Assembly: GCA_944474755.1 (NCBI GenBank)
Contig: OX104122.1
Coordinates: 13,216,641 to 13,280,640 of the forward strand
From: Limnoperna fortunei
Lineage: Eukaryota; Mollusca; Bivalvia; Mytilida; Modiolidae
Direction of reading: 5' to 3'
Length of the DNA stretch: 64,000 nt
The number at the start of each line of letters is the position of its first letter. Position 1 is the first letter of the stretch. A model generated the notes under the pieces. That model saw only the letters and a list, made by a program, of their open reading frames with translations, was not told where the DNA came from and ran no database searches. This document shows positions 1-11,789 of this stretch, one piece after another. The position numbers were made by a program, and so were the translations under genes.

Positions 1-1990
1 TTCCATCGGATTCAATGGCTTCCTCCGTAGCAAAAACTCCACTTTATAGATGAAATATTGTTGACATCAGCGTAAAGCCCCATTCAAAGAAACACACAAA
101 TCAATTGGACGATCCTCGGCTATTTTTGCCTACTCTACCTTTCATGGAAGTTGCAGTGAGTTCTTCTGATTTATCAGATGAAGATCGTCGCAAAATACAT
201 TTAATATGGAATTTATATACTATGAAGGGTTTCGGAAGGTCGGTCAAATATTTGAGGTTAGAAAGGCGAACATGTATACAATAATTATAATAAAGCATTA
301 TAAATTTACCATATTTCATTTGTTGCGGAAGGGAACAACTTTATTATCGACGAATTTGGAAAATAATTTTAAAAATAATTCGTTAATCACAATGACCTAG
401 TTAAGGTTTCCATAGCAGGACTAGACAATCATAACATGCTGATGGATTATTTTTGAGTCCGTTTTGTGTTTAGTTTTCGTATAAGAGTTTAGTTTCAGAT
501 TTACCATGATAGACCTACGGAGATAACAGTCACACATTAGGAACAAACTATAATATTTTTCTAAAAAGAATTAATACATTACCTTATTTACCTCGTGGCA
601 AATGTGTTTTCACAGAGCCTTTCCTTCAATTAAACTTTAAATATCTTAATATACATATATCATTTAATTTGGTTCTGTTTGTTAGAATGTGATTTAACGC
701 CACATTCAGCAACCTTTACGTTATGTGATAGCATTCTGTTGTTATTTAGAGAAAAGCTGGAGAATGGAAAAAATACCCGTTTTCCGCAGAAAACGTGCAA
801 TTAGGGTTGGACTTCAGCAAACACTGCCTCGCGGAGGCTTGAATTGCAACCTCGCGGATGGCAGGAACGTGATCAAAGGCACCCAAAAGAACGAAACAAC
901 ATTTAACACAGGTTTGAAAGCATGCTAAGTGGCTGCACCTCACGGGTATTTAGATACTTTTTCACAAATAAGCAATTATTTTTTCTTTTTATATTATTGT
1001 ATCGAAATCTATTTTTGTGCTAGATACCATTAGATTGGACCAAAATGAAGCTGAGCACATTTTTTTACATATAGCATATAATATTATTTCAGGCAATCAG
1101 TCTCATAAACGTTATAATCAATCAATCAATGGGTCCGGGTCTTTTAAACTTATTTCTAGGCATCTACAAAAATTAAATATCAGTCACAATAATTATGACA
1201 TAATTAATTGTAAGAACAGTGAACCCCCATGCACGTAAATTATATGTACATCGTGTCCGTTTTAGTTATTTAGCCAGCAAACATTAAATGTTTTAGTTTA
1301 GTTTATTAACAAACTTGGTGACATTAGCCACTTAACATTTTTAATATGAGAAAGACGTTGCCTTTAAAGCTCGCGAAGATGCGAAAACTGTGGATATCTC
1401 ACGAGATGTGATACCCAGTATTTGAAACAGAGTTTCATCAAGGCCTTAGAAACATTTCTAAGTCCAACTCTTTTTTCCTAATCCGTGATAATTTCTGCGG
1501 GCATTTTCATGTCAACCAATATTTCTTTCATTTTGTAAGCCATTAAGCGGTATTCTCTAAGGGATGTGTAAGAATTGGGAAAACAAAAGAAACATGCTAG
1601 TCAGACCCGTTCGGAATCGTTAGATATTTATCAAGTCAAATGCACGAAAAGTTCAACGCAAATAAGATAACTCGACGCTTCTACAAAATGTATTTCGGCA
1701 TGTAATATGATTTTATGCTTAAATAACGGAATAAAGCTGGATATATTTAACAAAATGCTATAATGCACATCTGTGAAATATTATTCTTTTAATATTATAT
1801 GATTACCTCATGTTTACTGATTTAATTTTGGGTTAGGTGTCCCAGGCCTGCTGTATTGGCCTAATGCGAAGCCGAACTAGGCCAATAAAAAATGATCAAG
1901 TAATGATATAATACTTAATTAATGATATTTCTCAGATGTGCAGTATAGAATTCTGTGAAATAATGTTTAGCCAAAGGCAATACTGTAAGT
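1..1990. other. No gene recognised
   Basis: AT-rich sequence without a coding region I can support; the short open frames have no recognisable motif. A stretch near 680-715 (aacgccacattcagcaac) resembles the tail shared by the SINEs elsewhere in the window, so part of this may be an old minus-strand SINE remnant. A small perfect hairpin at 1854-1887 is listed separately. Confidence 0.5.
1854..1887. repeat. Short perfect hairpin
   Basis: Arms TATTGGCCTA (1854-1863) and TAGGCCAATA (1878-1887) are perfect reverse complements around a 14-base loop. No neighbouring gene explains it. It could be a fold-back remnant or chance. Confidence 0.5.
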
Positions 1991-2003
1991 GAAAAAATAG
2001 CAT

Positions 2004-2381
2004 AGAAAACGGACCGAACAACGGGAGCCAAAAGTCAAGGGACAGTTACCAATCCGGATATAGACAAAACGCAACACAAAAACCAAAAACACAAAAAGAG
2101 AGTAACCCGAACCCAATCAAAAGCATTGGTGCACTCAGGTGCTCCGGACGAGTAAGCAGTGCCTGCCTCTAATTAGACACCGGTCGAGTTACTCATTGTC
2201 ATGTCTAGGGAAAAGTCAAATCCAGGAATAGGAATCACTACCTATGACTCAGCAAACATGTCAGATCGTATTTGAACTTCTGGAGAGATAACATCAACCT
2301 AGGTGCAACAAACCCTTGTTTGAGCATTTTAGCAGTCAACAGCAGGGATCTGTCTAGAAAATCGGAATACCGATCGCAGTA
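2004..2381 (-). pseudogene. Penelope-like reverse transcriptase C-terminal remnant plus 3' tail
   Basis: Read on the minus strand from 2381, the frame gives YCDRYSDFLDRSLLLTAKML followed by KQGFVAPRL. This matches the region after the catalytic core of the mobile reverse transcriptases seen at 55-60 kb and 62.6-64 kb in this window. The frame runs into a stop soon after. The following sequence, down to about 2004, is the non-coding 3' tail; a related tail occurs at about 14130-14270 (shared blocks around 'accgaacaac' and 'aaagtcaag'). The palm domain is missing, so this is a 5'-truncated dead copy. Confidence 0.6.
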
Positions 2382-2655
2382 TCTGAATTAGTCCAACGCG
2401 GAATATCCACTCCAGTACCGATTTTACACAGTCCAATACCGGTTGTTCCGTCTTGGTCTAGTTCGACCAATTATATGACGTTTGTGACGTTTTAAATGTT
2501 ATTTAAACGTACAATATATAGTTTATTAATAAAAAATATCAATTAGGTTGCAGGAAAAATTATTAATCTTCTTCATATACTATTATAGGGACCGCGGAAC
2601 CCCACAAATATTGCTGACCCGTAGACAAATACTTCTGAAAAGGTGTTTAAATTAC

Positions 2656-2688
2656 CATAGACCTGTATACCTAATATCCAGGTCTATG
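2656..2688. repeat. Short perfect hairpin
   Basis: CATAGACCTG (2656-2665) and CAGGTCTATG (2679-2688) are perfect inverted arms of 10 bases with a 13-base loop. No function is evident. Confidence 0.5.
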
Positions 2689-2779
2689 AATTGGCATGCT
2701 AATAAAAATAGTGTGCTGTGACTGATTTTGACCTAAAATCCATTGGCATTGGCCTATTTCTTTAGGAGAATGACCATTA

Positions 2780-2938
2780 CCATAAAGAAATAGCTCATCA
2801 TTATAAGAAATAATTCATCATTATTACGAAATAACTCATTATCATAAAGAAATAGCTCATCATAATAAAGAAATAGCTCTTCATCACACAAGATATAGCT
2901 CATCATCATAAAGAAATAGTTTATCATAATAACGAAAA
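2780..2938. repeat. Minisatellite, about 21-bp unit, seven copies
   Basis: Degenerate units built on 'agaaatagctcatcat' start near 2786, 2806, 2827, 2848, 2869, 2890 and 2912. Because the unit is about 21 bases, the minus strand stays open over 64 codons and reads as a seven-residue repeat (DELFLYY type). I regard that frame as a by-product of the repeat, not as a gene. Confidence 0.8.
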
Positions 2939-2940
2939 AC

Positions 2941-3378
2941 TTGAACACACTGTATATTATGTATCTAACACCTGATTAAAAAGAGTAAAAGATTTTTGAG
3001 CGCGTAGATGACATGACCTTCTTTATATGATTTTAAGCTTCCTTTTATCTCCTATTAGGGTTATACAATCCACGCTTACTTGAGGTTTCTAGTTGAACAA
3101 CAAAATACTATTTTTACGCTGTTTCTACCACACTGATCGTCAGTTAGTGTTTTATAAAATCAATATTATTCTTACAGGGTTGTTGCCTAAAATGGGCAAT
3201 TCTTTTTTCAAAGAAATAGTTTAATCTTGATCAATATGAAAAATACCTTCGCTCAACTCTCGACTTTTTACACAAGCAATACATTTCAAGTAACAAACCA
3301 GTCATTGGCACACATAGTTATAATATATGTACTAAAAGCAAATGGACGTAAAGAGAGCACATAAAATATTATCAGCAT
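2941..3378. other. 3' flank of cGLR pseudogene 1, nothing recognised
   Basis: AT-rich flank downstream (minus strand) of the pseudogene stop. I saw no clear AATAAA signal just after the stop and no other feature. Confidence 0.4.
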
Positions 3379-5346
3379 TTATAGGTGTAACCTGTATAAT
3401 AATTTCTCATATTCCCTTTCAAACTCACGAATGTGCCTTAGTTGCCTTTTAACCTGTTCCATAATAATAACTGCATTAGCAGGATATTTCTTCAAAAATA
3501 AAATTAAAGCTTTAATGATTAGTTTATGGCCTTCGACTACATTGGGACGATCTGTTAAAAAATATCTTTTTTCAAGCGTTTGCAGCATCTCTTTGATAGC
3601 CAAATAGCACTGTTGTATCTCATTAAGATGATAATGACACAGAAAACAAAGAAATTGAGCAAAGATTAATGGCGGAAGTTTTGATGAATAATTGTGCATT
3701 GTAAATTCCAGTTCCTCTGGTATCAGTGTAGAACCTGAACAAAATTCTATTGGGTTCACAGTTACAAGTTTTATAAAACGCAATATTCCAAGTCTTTGCA
3801 AAGTTGTCGATGAGGTCATGTTCAGTTGTAGTTGTGATAGAGGCTTCCGAAAATACACTTTCTCTGGCGTGCACTTCATTATTGCATAAGAAAGTACATA
3901 AAGAGCATTACTGTAATGTTTCATTTTGTAGAAAAATACCGCTAGCATTATCCAACCAGATAGAGCATCATGGTGTATACTCTGTACAAGGTACGCTAAT
4001 TGTGTCCGTCGATGGGAATACATAAGTTTGTTTATATAAGGTGAAACAATAATTTTCGGAATTTCTAAACACAAAGATGACATTTGGCACAGGCATGACA
4101 ATTTGATAACGGACGACTTGTTCACACTCAATATTCGAATGCTTTTCCTGTATCCAAGCGGCAATTCACTATTTGGTAAGCTCTTAGGATGTGAGGCAAT
4201 TGAATGTAAAATAAGTCTCAGTTGTGCGCCTTTCATTGCAGGTGAACCTGGCAACGCATTTGAATAAATGCTGAAGCTTTTGAACTGCTCAGAGAAAAGC
4301 ACACAACGCCAACCTAAGCTAAATAATGCGTTTAAATGTCCTAGTAGCAATTGCTGCGGTTGTCCTTCTATTTTATTGTCAAACATATTGTTGATTGGAA
4401 CGAAATAATGGGGACACATTGAGAATTATACACAGTACAGCAACCTTCTAAAACATCTCATAAAGCATTGCGCGAGATTTTCTGGTTTCCATTCTGTCAA
4501 TGGTATTTCATCTGACACCCAGAATACAATTGTTTTGATAAAGTATGAACAAAGTAGATTTTTACAATTGATATTACTGTTTACTAAGTCCTTAAGTAAT
4601 ATTTTCATCAGCGCATAACAAAGTAATTGTGTATGACTAAATGAGTATATCAACAGCTTCTCAGCAACGGAAAATGAAATACGCCATTCAAGTGCTTCAT
4701 TAATAGATCTTTTACAGCCAATCGGAACAAAAAGAATCCCATGATCAATTATGTCTGATTTAACGTCTGTGTTAGGCCATGAGGTATGGCCTCGTGTTAT
4801 CCAATCACCTGCAGCCTGTATCCAGTGTTGATTGTGCAAACAGTATGCCACATCCATTGTTTCATTAATATCTGACAAACATGGCCCGTGAATTTTCTGG
4901 ATTTGTTCGTGGTATTTTCTTCAGCATTTCTAATTTGAACTTCTCACTAGACAAATACAATGCATTGCCTCTTTGTTCGAACAATTTTGGAAATCTTTTC
5001 GAAGCTTCAGAAACATTATGTAAGGATCGCAGTTGAGTAAAGCATGGCTTGGTGTGATTAATTTCCATCACCAGGTTAATTTTCCCTTGAACAAGTTTGA
5101 CATTGTGTGTGTCTTCGTGTACTGTAAATTCTTTAAAAACCACCATAGCATCCCAATCACTACCTTTCAATTCTAGTCCTTCACCAGTACTTCCACTTAA
5201 TATTGAGGCATATTTGTCACCAAAAAGTATATTATCAAATATAGTGTTAATCAATCATTTCGTTCTTTCCGTTTCCTCTGTACCCACAATATGCTGACAC
5301 AGGAATTGATACAATTCTAAAGATGTAGCACGCAATGAAATATCAA
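3379..5346 (-). pseudogene. Mab-21/cGAS-like (cGLR) nucleotidyltransferase pseudogene 1
   Basis: The family contains animal nucleotidyltransferases related to cGAS; active members make cyclic dinucleotides after sensing nucleic acid, and many mollusc members are of unknown ligand. Minus-strand blocks in order: an N-terminal helix (LYQFLCQHIVGTEETERTK, about 5308-5258); the nucleotidyltransferase core with a GS motif (SGSTGEGLELKGSDWDAM), whose D-W-D supplies two metal-binding acids; MDVAYCLHNQHWIQAAGDW; the helical Mab-21 part ending CPHYFVPINNMF; and a C-terminal 346-residue open frame (4419-3379) with a helical-repeat look (ALSGWIMLAVFFYKMKHYSN). Damage: TGA at 5257-5255, a one-base-type frameshift near 4910-4922, and TAA at 4428-4426 in a position where relatives have a coding residue. 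The exon start at 5346 follows a good acceptor. No upstream exon was identified. Only three lesions suggest recent loss, or sequence errors. Confidence 0.85.
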
Positions 5347-5362
5347 CTGTAGGTAAAAAAAA
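5347..5362 (-). other. Probable 3' splice site of cGLR pseudogene 1
   Basis: On the minus strand a polypyrimidine run ends in ACCTACAG, immediately before the first recognisable cGLR-coding sequence. The frame opened by this exon (GAT ATT TCA TTG) continues into the N-terminal helix. The position and form fit an acceptor. The upstream donor was not found. Confidence 0.55.
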
Positions 5363-7304
5363 ATCCACAGAGTAATTATAATATTGTTAATTGTTACAGT
5401 TATAAATTTATGTACAATTTTAGAAAAAATATGCACATAATTGCAAAAAATTTTGTTTATTTAAATAAGTTGGTCTCTAGATATGAGTACTGCATTTAGA
5501 ATAGCATTACTAAACACATTTTTCAAATAAATAGAGTTTTGACTTAAAATGAATGCCGCTGAATATACCGTATAAAACTGAAAATAATCAACCTCTGTGA
5601 CATTATCATGCGAATTTAGAGACATTACCGTTCGATGCTTTCAGAAATTGTTCAGCTATATAGTGGTGTCCAGTTTTTATTGTTAGAAAAAGACGGATGA
5701 CTAGTGGAAACCCCCGCTGGACAAGCATAATACTTATTTAAGATTGGAGTCGATCAGACCCTACCCGCAACCATAGTGGACAGATAAGTGATAACGAGTA
5801 GATGACTTACTTCCCAAAACATCTAACACGTGATACAGATATCAAATTAGGATATAATTATTGTAAAGGCGTGGAGTGTAATGAGTATTAAGTATTTGTC
5901 AGATGTGTTTGTTTCAATGTGGCATGTATAGTGACAGACTGACATGTGGAAACAGTAATACAAATGGATGAAAATATGTCAATAAATGTTAAATTATATG
6001 TGCTGTACTTGCAATGCTTACAAAACACATACATATAGAACAAACATTCATCAATATAATGCGAGCACTACATGTTAATTGTAACCAAATAAAACATGTT
6101 AACATACACTTTACATTTTTCAGTATATTCTTTTTAAAAAATCGTATTACCTGCCATCATTTAAATAGTTCTATTGGTTGCTTCTGTTCTTCCGTCTGAA
6201 CAGTTAATGTCTCATGTCTACGAAGGAAAGATTTATAACAAATAGTATAAGACTTAAATATATAATGTTATTGACATAACAAGTGAGACAGCAACACTTT
6301 CTGACCAAATAGAATTATGATCATGACATTTTGTTCGTGTAATAAGAATGTAAACGCTGTTTTAAATATTACACACAGAGATACTGAAAGGACAGGGCCG
6401 GATATAAATTATACACTGCTATATTCCCAAGAAAATGAAAAAACGAAGCGTAAGAAGAACAATTTGAATTGTTTTCGTTGATGCTGGAAAGACACTTTCA
6501 GCAATTGTTCAGCTATTTCATATCGCGCAGCTGTTATTGGGAATGGAAACAGAAGTAACCTGTAACCTGTGAAACCACTGATCTTCAATAGGAAAACTTG
6601 TATCCCAAACTTGAACTGATTTTTAAACTGGTTTCAGATGTCAAACCTAACAGATTGTAATCATATTTGTTCCGTCATTTAGAAATAAACAAACAACTGT
6701 CTGCTTGTTATAATACAGTTTTATTTGACTAGGTACTGATCATGAACATCTGGCCACTTTAAAGTGCTAATAGAATTCCTTTCTTTCTTTATAACAAAGA
6801 GTAATTCATGAATAATCAATGTATCGATATAATTGCCAAAACTGAAGGAATAACTGACCAATGTAACCACGTTAAGCCTTAATTTGTCCATTACTTTATA
6901 TCATTCAATGCACTTACCATCAAAATGAACTTGTAGCGTAGATGTTTTTTTTACATAATTTGCTGGGTACGTTTTGCTCTGTAAAAACAACTGTGTCACG
7001 AAGTAGCAAATCAACAATTAAAGCGAATATAAAGTGTTTAATTATGAAGGATTGCTGGACAATTCTCTAACTTTGTTTGAAGGAAAACATGTTAAAATGA
7101 AATGAAATCGATAGCACAAAAGTGTACCGCAAGAAACAAATTCGCACTCCCACCTATAGGAATGGATGACCAATCTGGATATAAACAAGTCTTTGGTACC
7201 GACAATATTGGACCAAATATCTTAAAATTTAGTGTCACTGCTTTTTATCATCATTAACATATATTGTAATTAGAAGGATTGACAGAGGAATACTTCCAAA
7301 TGTT
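5350..7304. other. Non-coding flank with SINE remnants
   Basis: No gene recognised. Minus-strand SINE sequence is visible at about 5640-5830, and a tail-like fragment at about 6490-6560 (cactttcagcaattgttcagct). The rest is unassigned AT-rich sequence. Confidence 0.45.
5640..5830 (-). repeat. Decayed tRNA-derived SINE, minus strand
   Basis: It contains recognisable SINE blocks in reverse order: 'cagaaattgttcagctat', 'gtccagtttttattg', 'aagattggagtcgatcag' and 'gtagatgactt'. These match the body of the better copy at 34781-35047. The tRNA-like head is too decayed to show both promoter boxes. Confidence 0.6.
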
Positions 7305-8400
7305 AACGTTTCACCATTTTGAATGTGAAAATCAAGCCACAAATTACAGACCAATATCTGTTCTGCCCACTCTCTAAACATTAGTAGAACGACATGTCGC
7401 AATAAGTTTGTACGTCAAGTACTTATCAAAGTATAGCCTTTTTCATCCTGCACAGTCAGGTTTTAGATCAAAGTCCTCTTGTCAAACAGCTTTTGTAAAT
7501 GTTTTAGACAAGAGATTACAAGAAATAAAAGTAATATAAACATTGCAGTTATGTAGATTTAAAGAAGGCATTGTTGTTGTTGACCATGCCATTTTGTGCA
7601 AAAAACTTCCACTCAATGGATGAGAAAACAATATCATTGCTTTCTTTTATTCTTACTTAAATGAAAGAACACCACGAGTACAAATTGAGATTCCTTGATC
7701 AAATAAGCTACCTATTTAATTTATTTGGTGTTCCTGAAGGTTCTATATTGGTTCCCCCTTTGTTTATTTTGTACATAAATGATTTTTCAGTTAACACAAA
7801 GAACTGTCAAACTGATATGTATGCTGGTGACTCCACAATTTACACATTCAAGTGTTGCAAACTAAGGTTCAGGAGGACTTTCTTGAAGTTTAAAAATGGG
7901 TTTGAAAGTAAAAACATTTTATAAATTGTAAAAACACCAAATATAAGATTATTGGAACCAGAAAAAAGCTCTCTTCATTAGATAAAGACCTTTGTTCTAA
8001 AATTAAATTCTTAAGTTTTACAAAACCACTGCTGTGAAAAACTGTTTGGAATTAAAATTGACTCTAATCTGAGCCGAAATATTCAAATTGAACTAAAAAT
8101 GTTCAAGAATTTTATCTTCTCTCAAAAATAAAAATTTTTTTTATCTGGAATCCAGAAAAATGTTGTATAAATCCTCCTTATGCTTGATTATTGTTGTGTA
8201 GTCTGGGATAGTTATAACAAAGATGGACTAAATCGAATTCCAAATTTGAAAAAAAAGTAGAAGATGCCAACGATCTTTCACCAAACATAGCCTGTCTATA
8301 AAAAATTTGGTTGGATAAAAATTAATGAAAGAATTAAATTTCATAAACTTTTGCAAGTTTAAAGGTGATTATATAATGAAGCGCCAGAATATTTAATTAC
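7305..8400 (+). mobile_element. Jockey-like LINE reverse transcriptase fragment A (dead)
   Basis: In three shifting frames the plus strand reads as a non-LTR retrotransposon polymerase: NYRPISVLPTL and HPAQSGFR near 7340-7460, DLKKA near 7560, then GVPEGSILVPPLFILYINDF (about 7730-7785). The catalytic box is YAGDST instead of YADDT (about 7820), losing an essential acid. Thumb-like sequence follows (MLYKS and GWIKINERIKFHKLL, about 8160-8360). It is 5' truncated and carries several stops and frameshifts. The LINE clade is inferred from motif style only. Confidence 0.8.
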
Positions 8401-8442
8401 AATTATAATTACAATTAAAATACCTTTATACATTAAGACAAC

Positions 8443-8545
8443 TCAAGTACTGCGGTAGCGGGAGGTTTGGCACGCCATAAAACTTGGCTTAACCCGCCAC
8501 TTCTTTTGAAATAGCTGTACCAAGTCAGGACCATTGCTGTAGTTA
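8443..8545 (-). repeat. Dispersed repeat, copy 1 (inverted relative to copy at 15.5 kb)
   Basis: The stretch 'acgccataaaacttggctt' to 'agctgtaccaagtcaggacc' is an approximate reverse complement of 15455-15545. On the minus strand it reads LVQLFQKKWRVKPSFMACQT within a 78-codon frame. I do not know the parent element. Being in two places in opposite orientation, it is most likely a transposon end or internal fragment. Confidence 0.55.
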
Positions 8546-8867
8546 CTATATTTTTGGTTGTTGGTTCTTGGTTTTCCGATTTCGCAGACTTTGAATTGTA
8601 TATTGTCTTTTATAACAGTTTCGTCGGTGTTTGGTATTTTGTTATTACCTTCAAGGCAATCTACAAATCCTAAAACCAAAAAAGGAATTGTTCAAGAAAA
8701 CATTCAGTTATTCTGGGTCTCATTTGTGGAACATTTAACCCAATTCTATATCCAAATGTCCAAAATGTACACAACTTTAAAGAAAAACGTTAAAAAAAAT
8801 TCAATTATAAGTGAAAGGTCCATTATTATTTTATTATTTATTATTTATTTATATTAATAATAAAGAC

Positions 8868-10520
8868 GATAATCGTGTTTCTCTATGCAGACGTTTTGCT
8901 GACGACACGTCGTTCAGCTATTCTAGTCGTGACGTTTCACACGACAATCTTTGATTGATCACGGTCTTAGAGAGCTGAACGATTGGTCGTTAATGTCGTT
9001 TAAACCATGAGAAAACAAAAATTATGTTATTATTAAATATATCACAGCCAGTAATGAGGTTTACATTTAATAACATAGATATTCTAGTTAAATTTTTCAT
9101 AAACATCTAGTAGTCACTTTTAGCAATGATTCTAAGTGGAACATACATATTGAAAGTATTTATGTAATTTTCAAGGCACCTAAGTGTACTAAGTAAACTT
9201 AAATACAACCTTAATAGAAAATATCTAGAATAATTGTGTATTTAGTCTATATAAGACCACTTCTCGAGAATGCTTGTGACGTATGGATCAACGTTGGTGT
9301 GGGTTACTGTAATAAACTCGAAGAGATAGAGGCGGTTCGAATGGACACAGACCTACCAAGTTTTAGTAATACATTTAATATTTATACTGAAACTGGGTGG
9401 GAGACTTTGGGCGAGCGTAGGAAGCGTAGAAAGCTACAAATGTTCTTAAATATACACGATAGCTCTGCACTAGCATATCTGTGTAATACCACCAACTATA
9501 TAAAGCACTTCGGTGTATCCCTTGCGTAACGGTAATAACATTATGACTCCCTTTTGTTCCTGACTAACGCATCGTTCATGCCATCAACTATTTAACAGTG
9601 GATCAGTTTAGATATGTCAATCCGTAATGTCGATTCTATCTTTAAATTCAAATCCGAACTTAAAAGCACAAACCAATATAGAAATGTTCCGAAGCATTAT
9701 TAATATGGACAGCGCAAATCCAATAAGATGCTCAGCTTCATTTTTATACTTTGATCTTTACAGAGATAATATTATTTCTGATCAATTCTATCGTTGTGGA
9801 TCTAACAGTGAAGATTCATATCATTTTTTTCTTTTCTTGTTCTAAATATACTAATGTTATTGACAGATTATTTGATAACCTTTCCTGGCTGCCCAATTAA
9901 TGTCCAATAAATCTAACACTTTAAACATCTGGCAACCATTAGTTGTCCACCGGGAAGAAGTTTTTAACAATGTATTTGAGTATATCAAAAGCGTCAGAAA
10001 GATTCCATATTGATCAATACTTTGTACAGAGGGTTATTGAATCACACCCCAATTATTTTTTAATTTTTCTTATATCTTTGATATTACTTTTTTCTCATGC
10101 ATTCCCTCCATCTCATGTATATACAGATCATTTCTTAAATGTATGCATGTTCAATGAATGCCCTTTTGCAACATAATGTATATTTTAAGAAAACTTTATA
10201 AGTTTGACTTACTTGTGTCTTATTTGCAAATTTGAGCAAATAGAATATGTTTAAACTAAAACCATATTCTTGGACATATTGAGGGTTTATACATGTTAAT
10301 ACATAATTATACCACTATACTGCATTCTTACTGTTTTTAATAATGAATGATGAAGATGATACAATAGTTTATGCTCTTTATAATATTTAAATTTTACTGT
10401 TTGATAAATTTATAATATGTATATAATCTTTCCTTCTACATGAAACTTCAATGAGGGCCCCAGGGAAGATTAGTTAAATACTTACTATGTTACCCTCTAT
10501 AAATAAAGTGTTATTATTAT
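8868..10520 (+). mobile_element. Jockey-like LINE fragment B (dead)
   Basis: A second non-LTR polymerase remnant. It begins with an intact FADDT motif (8895-8909) and continues through NDWSLMSFKP. An open stretch at 9236-9529 contains YIRPLLENACDVW, a 'LEEIEAVRM' block and ETGWETLGERRKRRKLQMF, typical of the region after the palm. A C-terminal block at 9627-9845 contains FDLYRDNII and CGSNSEDSYHFF, which resembles the zinc-knuckle-like end of these proteins. An AT-rich 3' end with 'taaataaagtgttattattattg' lies at about 10500-10530. Stops and frameshifts are frequent. Confidence 0.8.
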
Positions 10521-10529
10521 TGTTACATT

Positions 10530-11785
10530 GTTACATATTATTTATTATTATTAAATGATAGTTTACCATAGGCAAATCAAATTAATATAAAACGACTGGC
10601 TAATGACCTGATTAAAGGTTTCCTTAATAAAACTAGCATATTGTGTGGGTGGTGGTACTATTTTCGAGTTTTCGAGTCTGTTTTGTGTTAAGGCTTTGTT
10701 CAGTTTGAGTTAACAATATCATAATGGTACATAACTAAATAAACATTTAGTTAATTTGTAAAGATCTAAAAGTAGGTGAAAGTTATCCCCAACTTTTTTT
10801 CCGATGTTTTTAATTGTTAATATATCTCCCTTTTGAAGAGCGTTAGACATATCATCTGATTTTTTTTCTCGTTTAATAGGAGAACGTCATTCAACTGACA
10901 TAGCGTACAAATATCTACATATACAGTTTAGAAAAAAATGCCCGGTATAAGGGAAATAAATCCATGTAATTTCTCATTACTGAAAGCAGACCTGACCAAA
11001 AAACCGTAATTGTAAAGGGTTACGTTAGTGGACTTAAAATCTGAGTCTACGTTAACTTGTAACTGTAGTTTTACATGCGCAAACAGAACGTTTGCTTCAT
11101 GTTTGTATTTTACTGCTTGACTTGAACGTAGCTGTTTAGTTTGCTTGTGCGGGTGTTATTGTGTCACGTGTAACTCGCTCTTTTTTTCAAGCTCACTCTA
11201 TGATTTGATTTACCTTAATATTAAAGCAACACCTGTCGACCAAATTAGCAAACAATTTCTATCAGATAGATAAGTTTGACTTTCTTCATATGAAACTAAA
11301 CTGGTGTTTTTTCTGTTATTTGGGCCACTTTATGTATTCAGAGTATGATTCTGTAAAACGTTCTTGTTTTGTAAATATATGACGTATGTAAGCAAACTTC
11401 CTTCTAACGAAATGGCTATTACATTTATAAAATGTTTGTCGAGTTTTTTTTTCTCCCTCAGCACAGCATTTCAGAATACCTTTGAACGATTTGTTGGAAA
11501 AAAACATTGCTCCTAATCTCAAGAAATATAAATGTTACTTATGTGCATTGCTCATTTGTCAATAAAAATAATTGCATGGTTTTACAAATAGTAAACTATT
11601 CGTTGAAATAAATATGCTTTAATACATTCACAGAAAGCAAATCAAAGTAAACTAAATAAAAAGAAACAACAAATGTAATTAGTTACCTGAATTCTCATTC
11701 ATCCATATTCAAGATCATCAATTGCAGCTCTGCTACGTTATCTCTAAAAGTGTTTCGCAATGAGTAGCATTTTGTTAAATCCAAT
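10530..11785. other. No gene recognised
   Basis: AT-rich spacer between LINE fragment B and cGLR pseudogene 2. The open frame at 11316-11522 on the minus strand has no recognisable motif. Confidence 0.4.
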
Positions 11786-11789
11786 CTAT

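Noticed and set aside
2780..2938. CRISPR-like array
   Set aside because: The units are contiguous degenerate repeats of about 21 bases without unique spacers, in eukaryotic DNA. It is a minisatellite.
3692..4025. Plus-strand open frames opposite cGLR pseudogene 1
   Set aside because: They are shadows of the conserved minus-strand frame and have no motifs.
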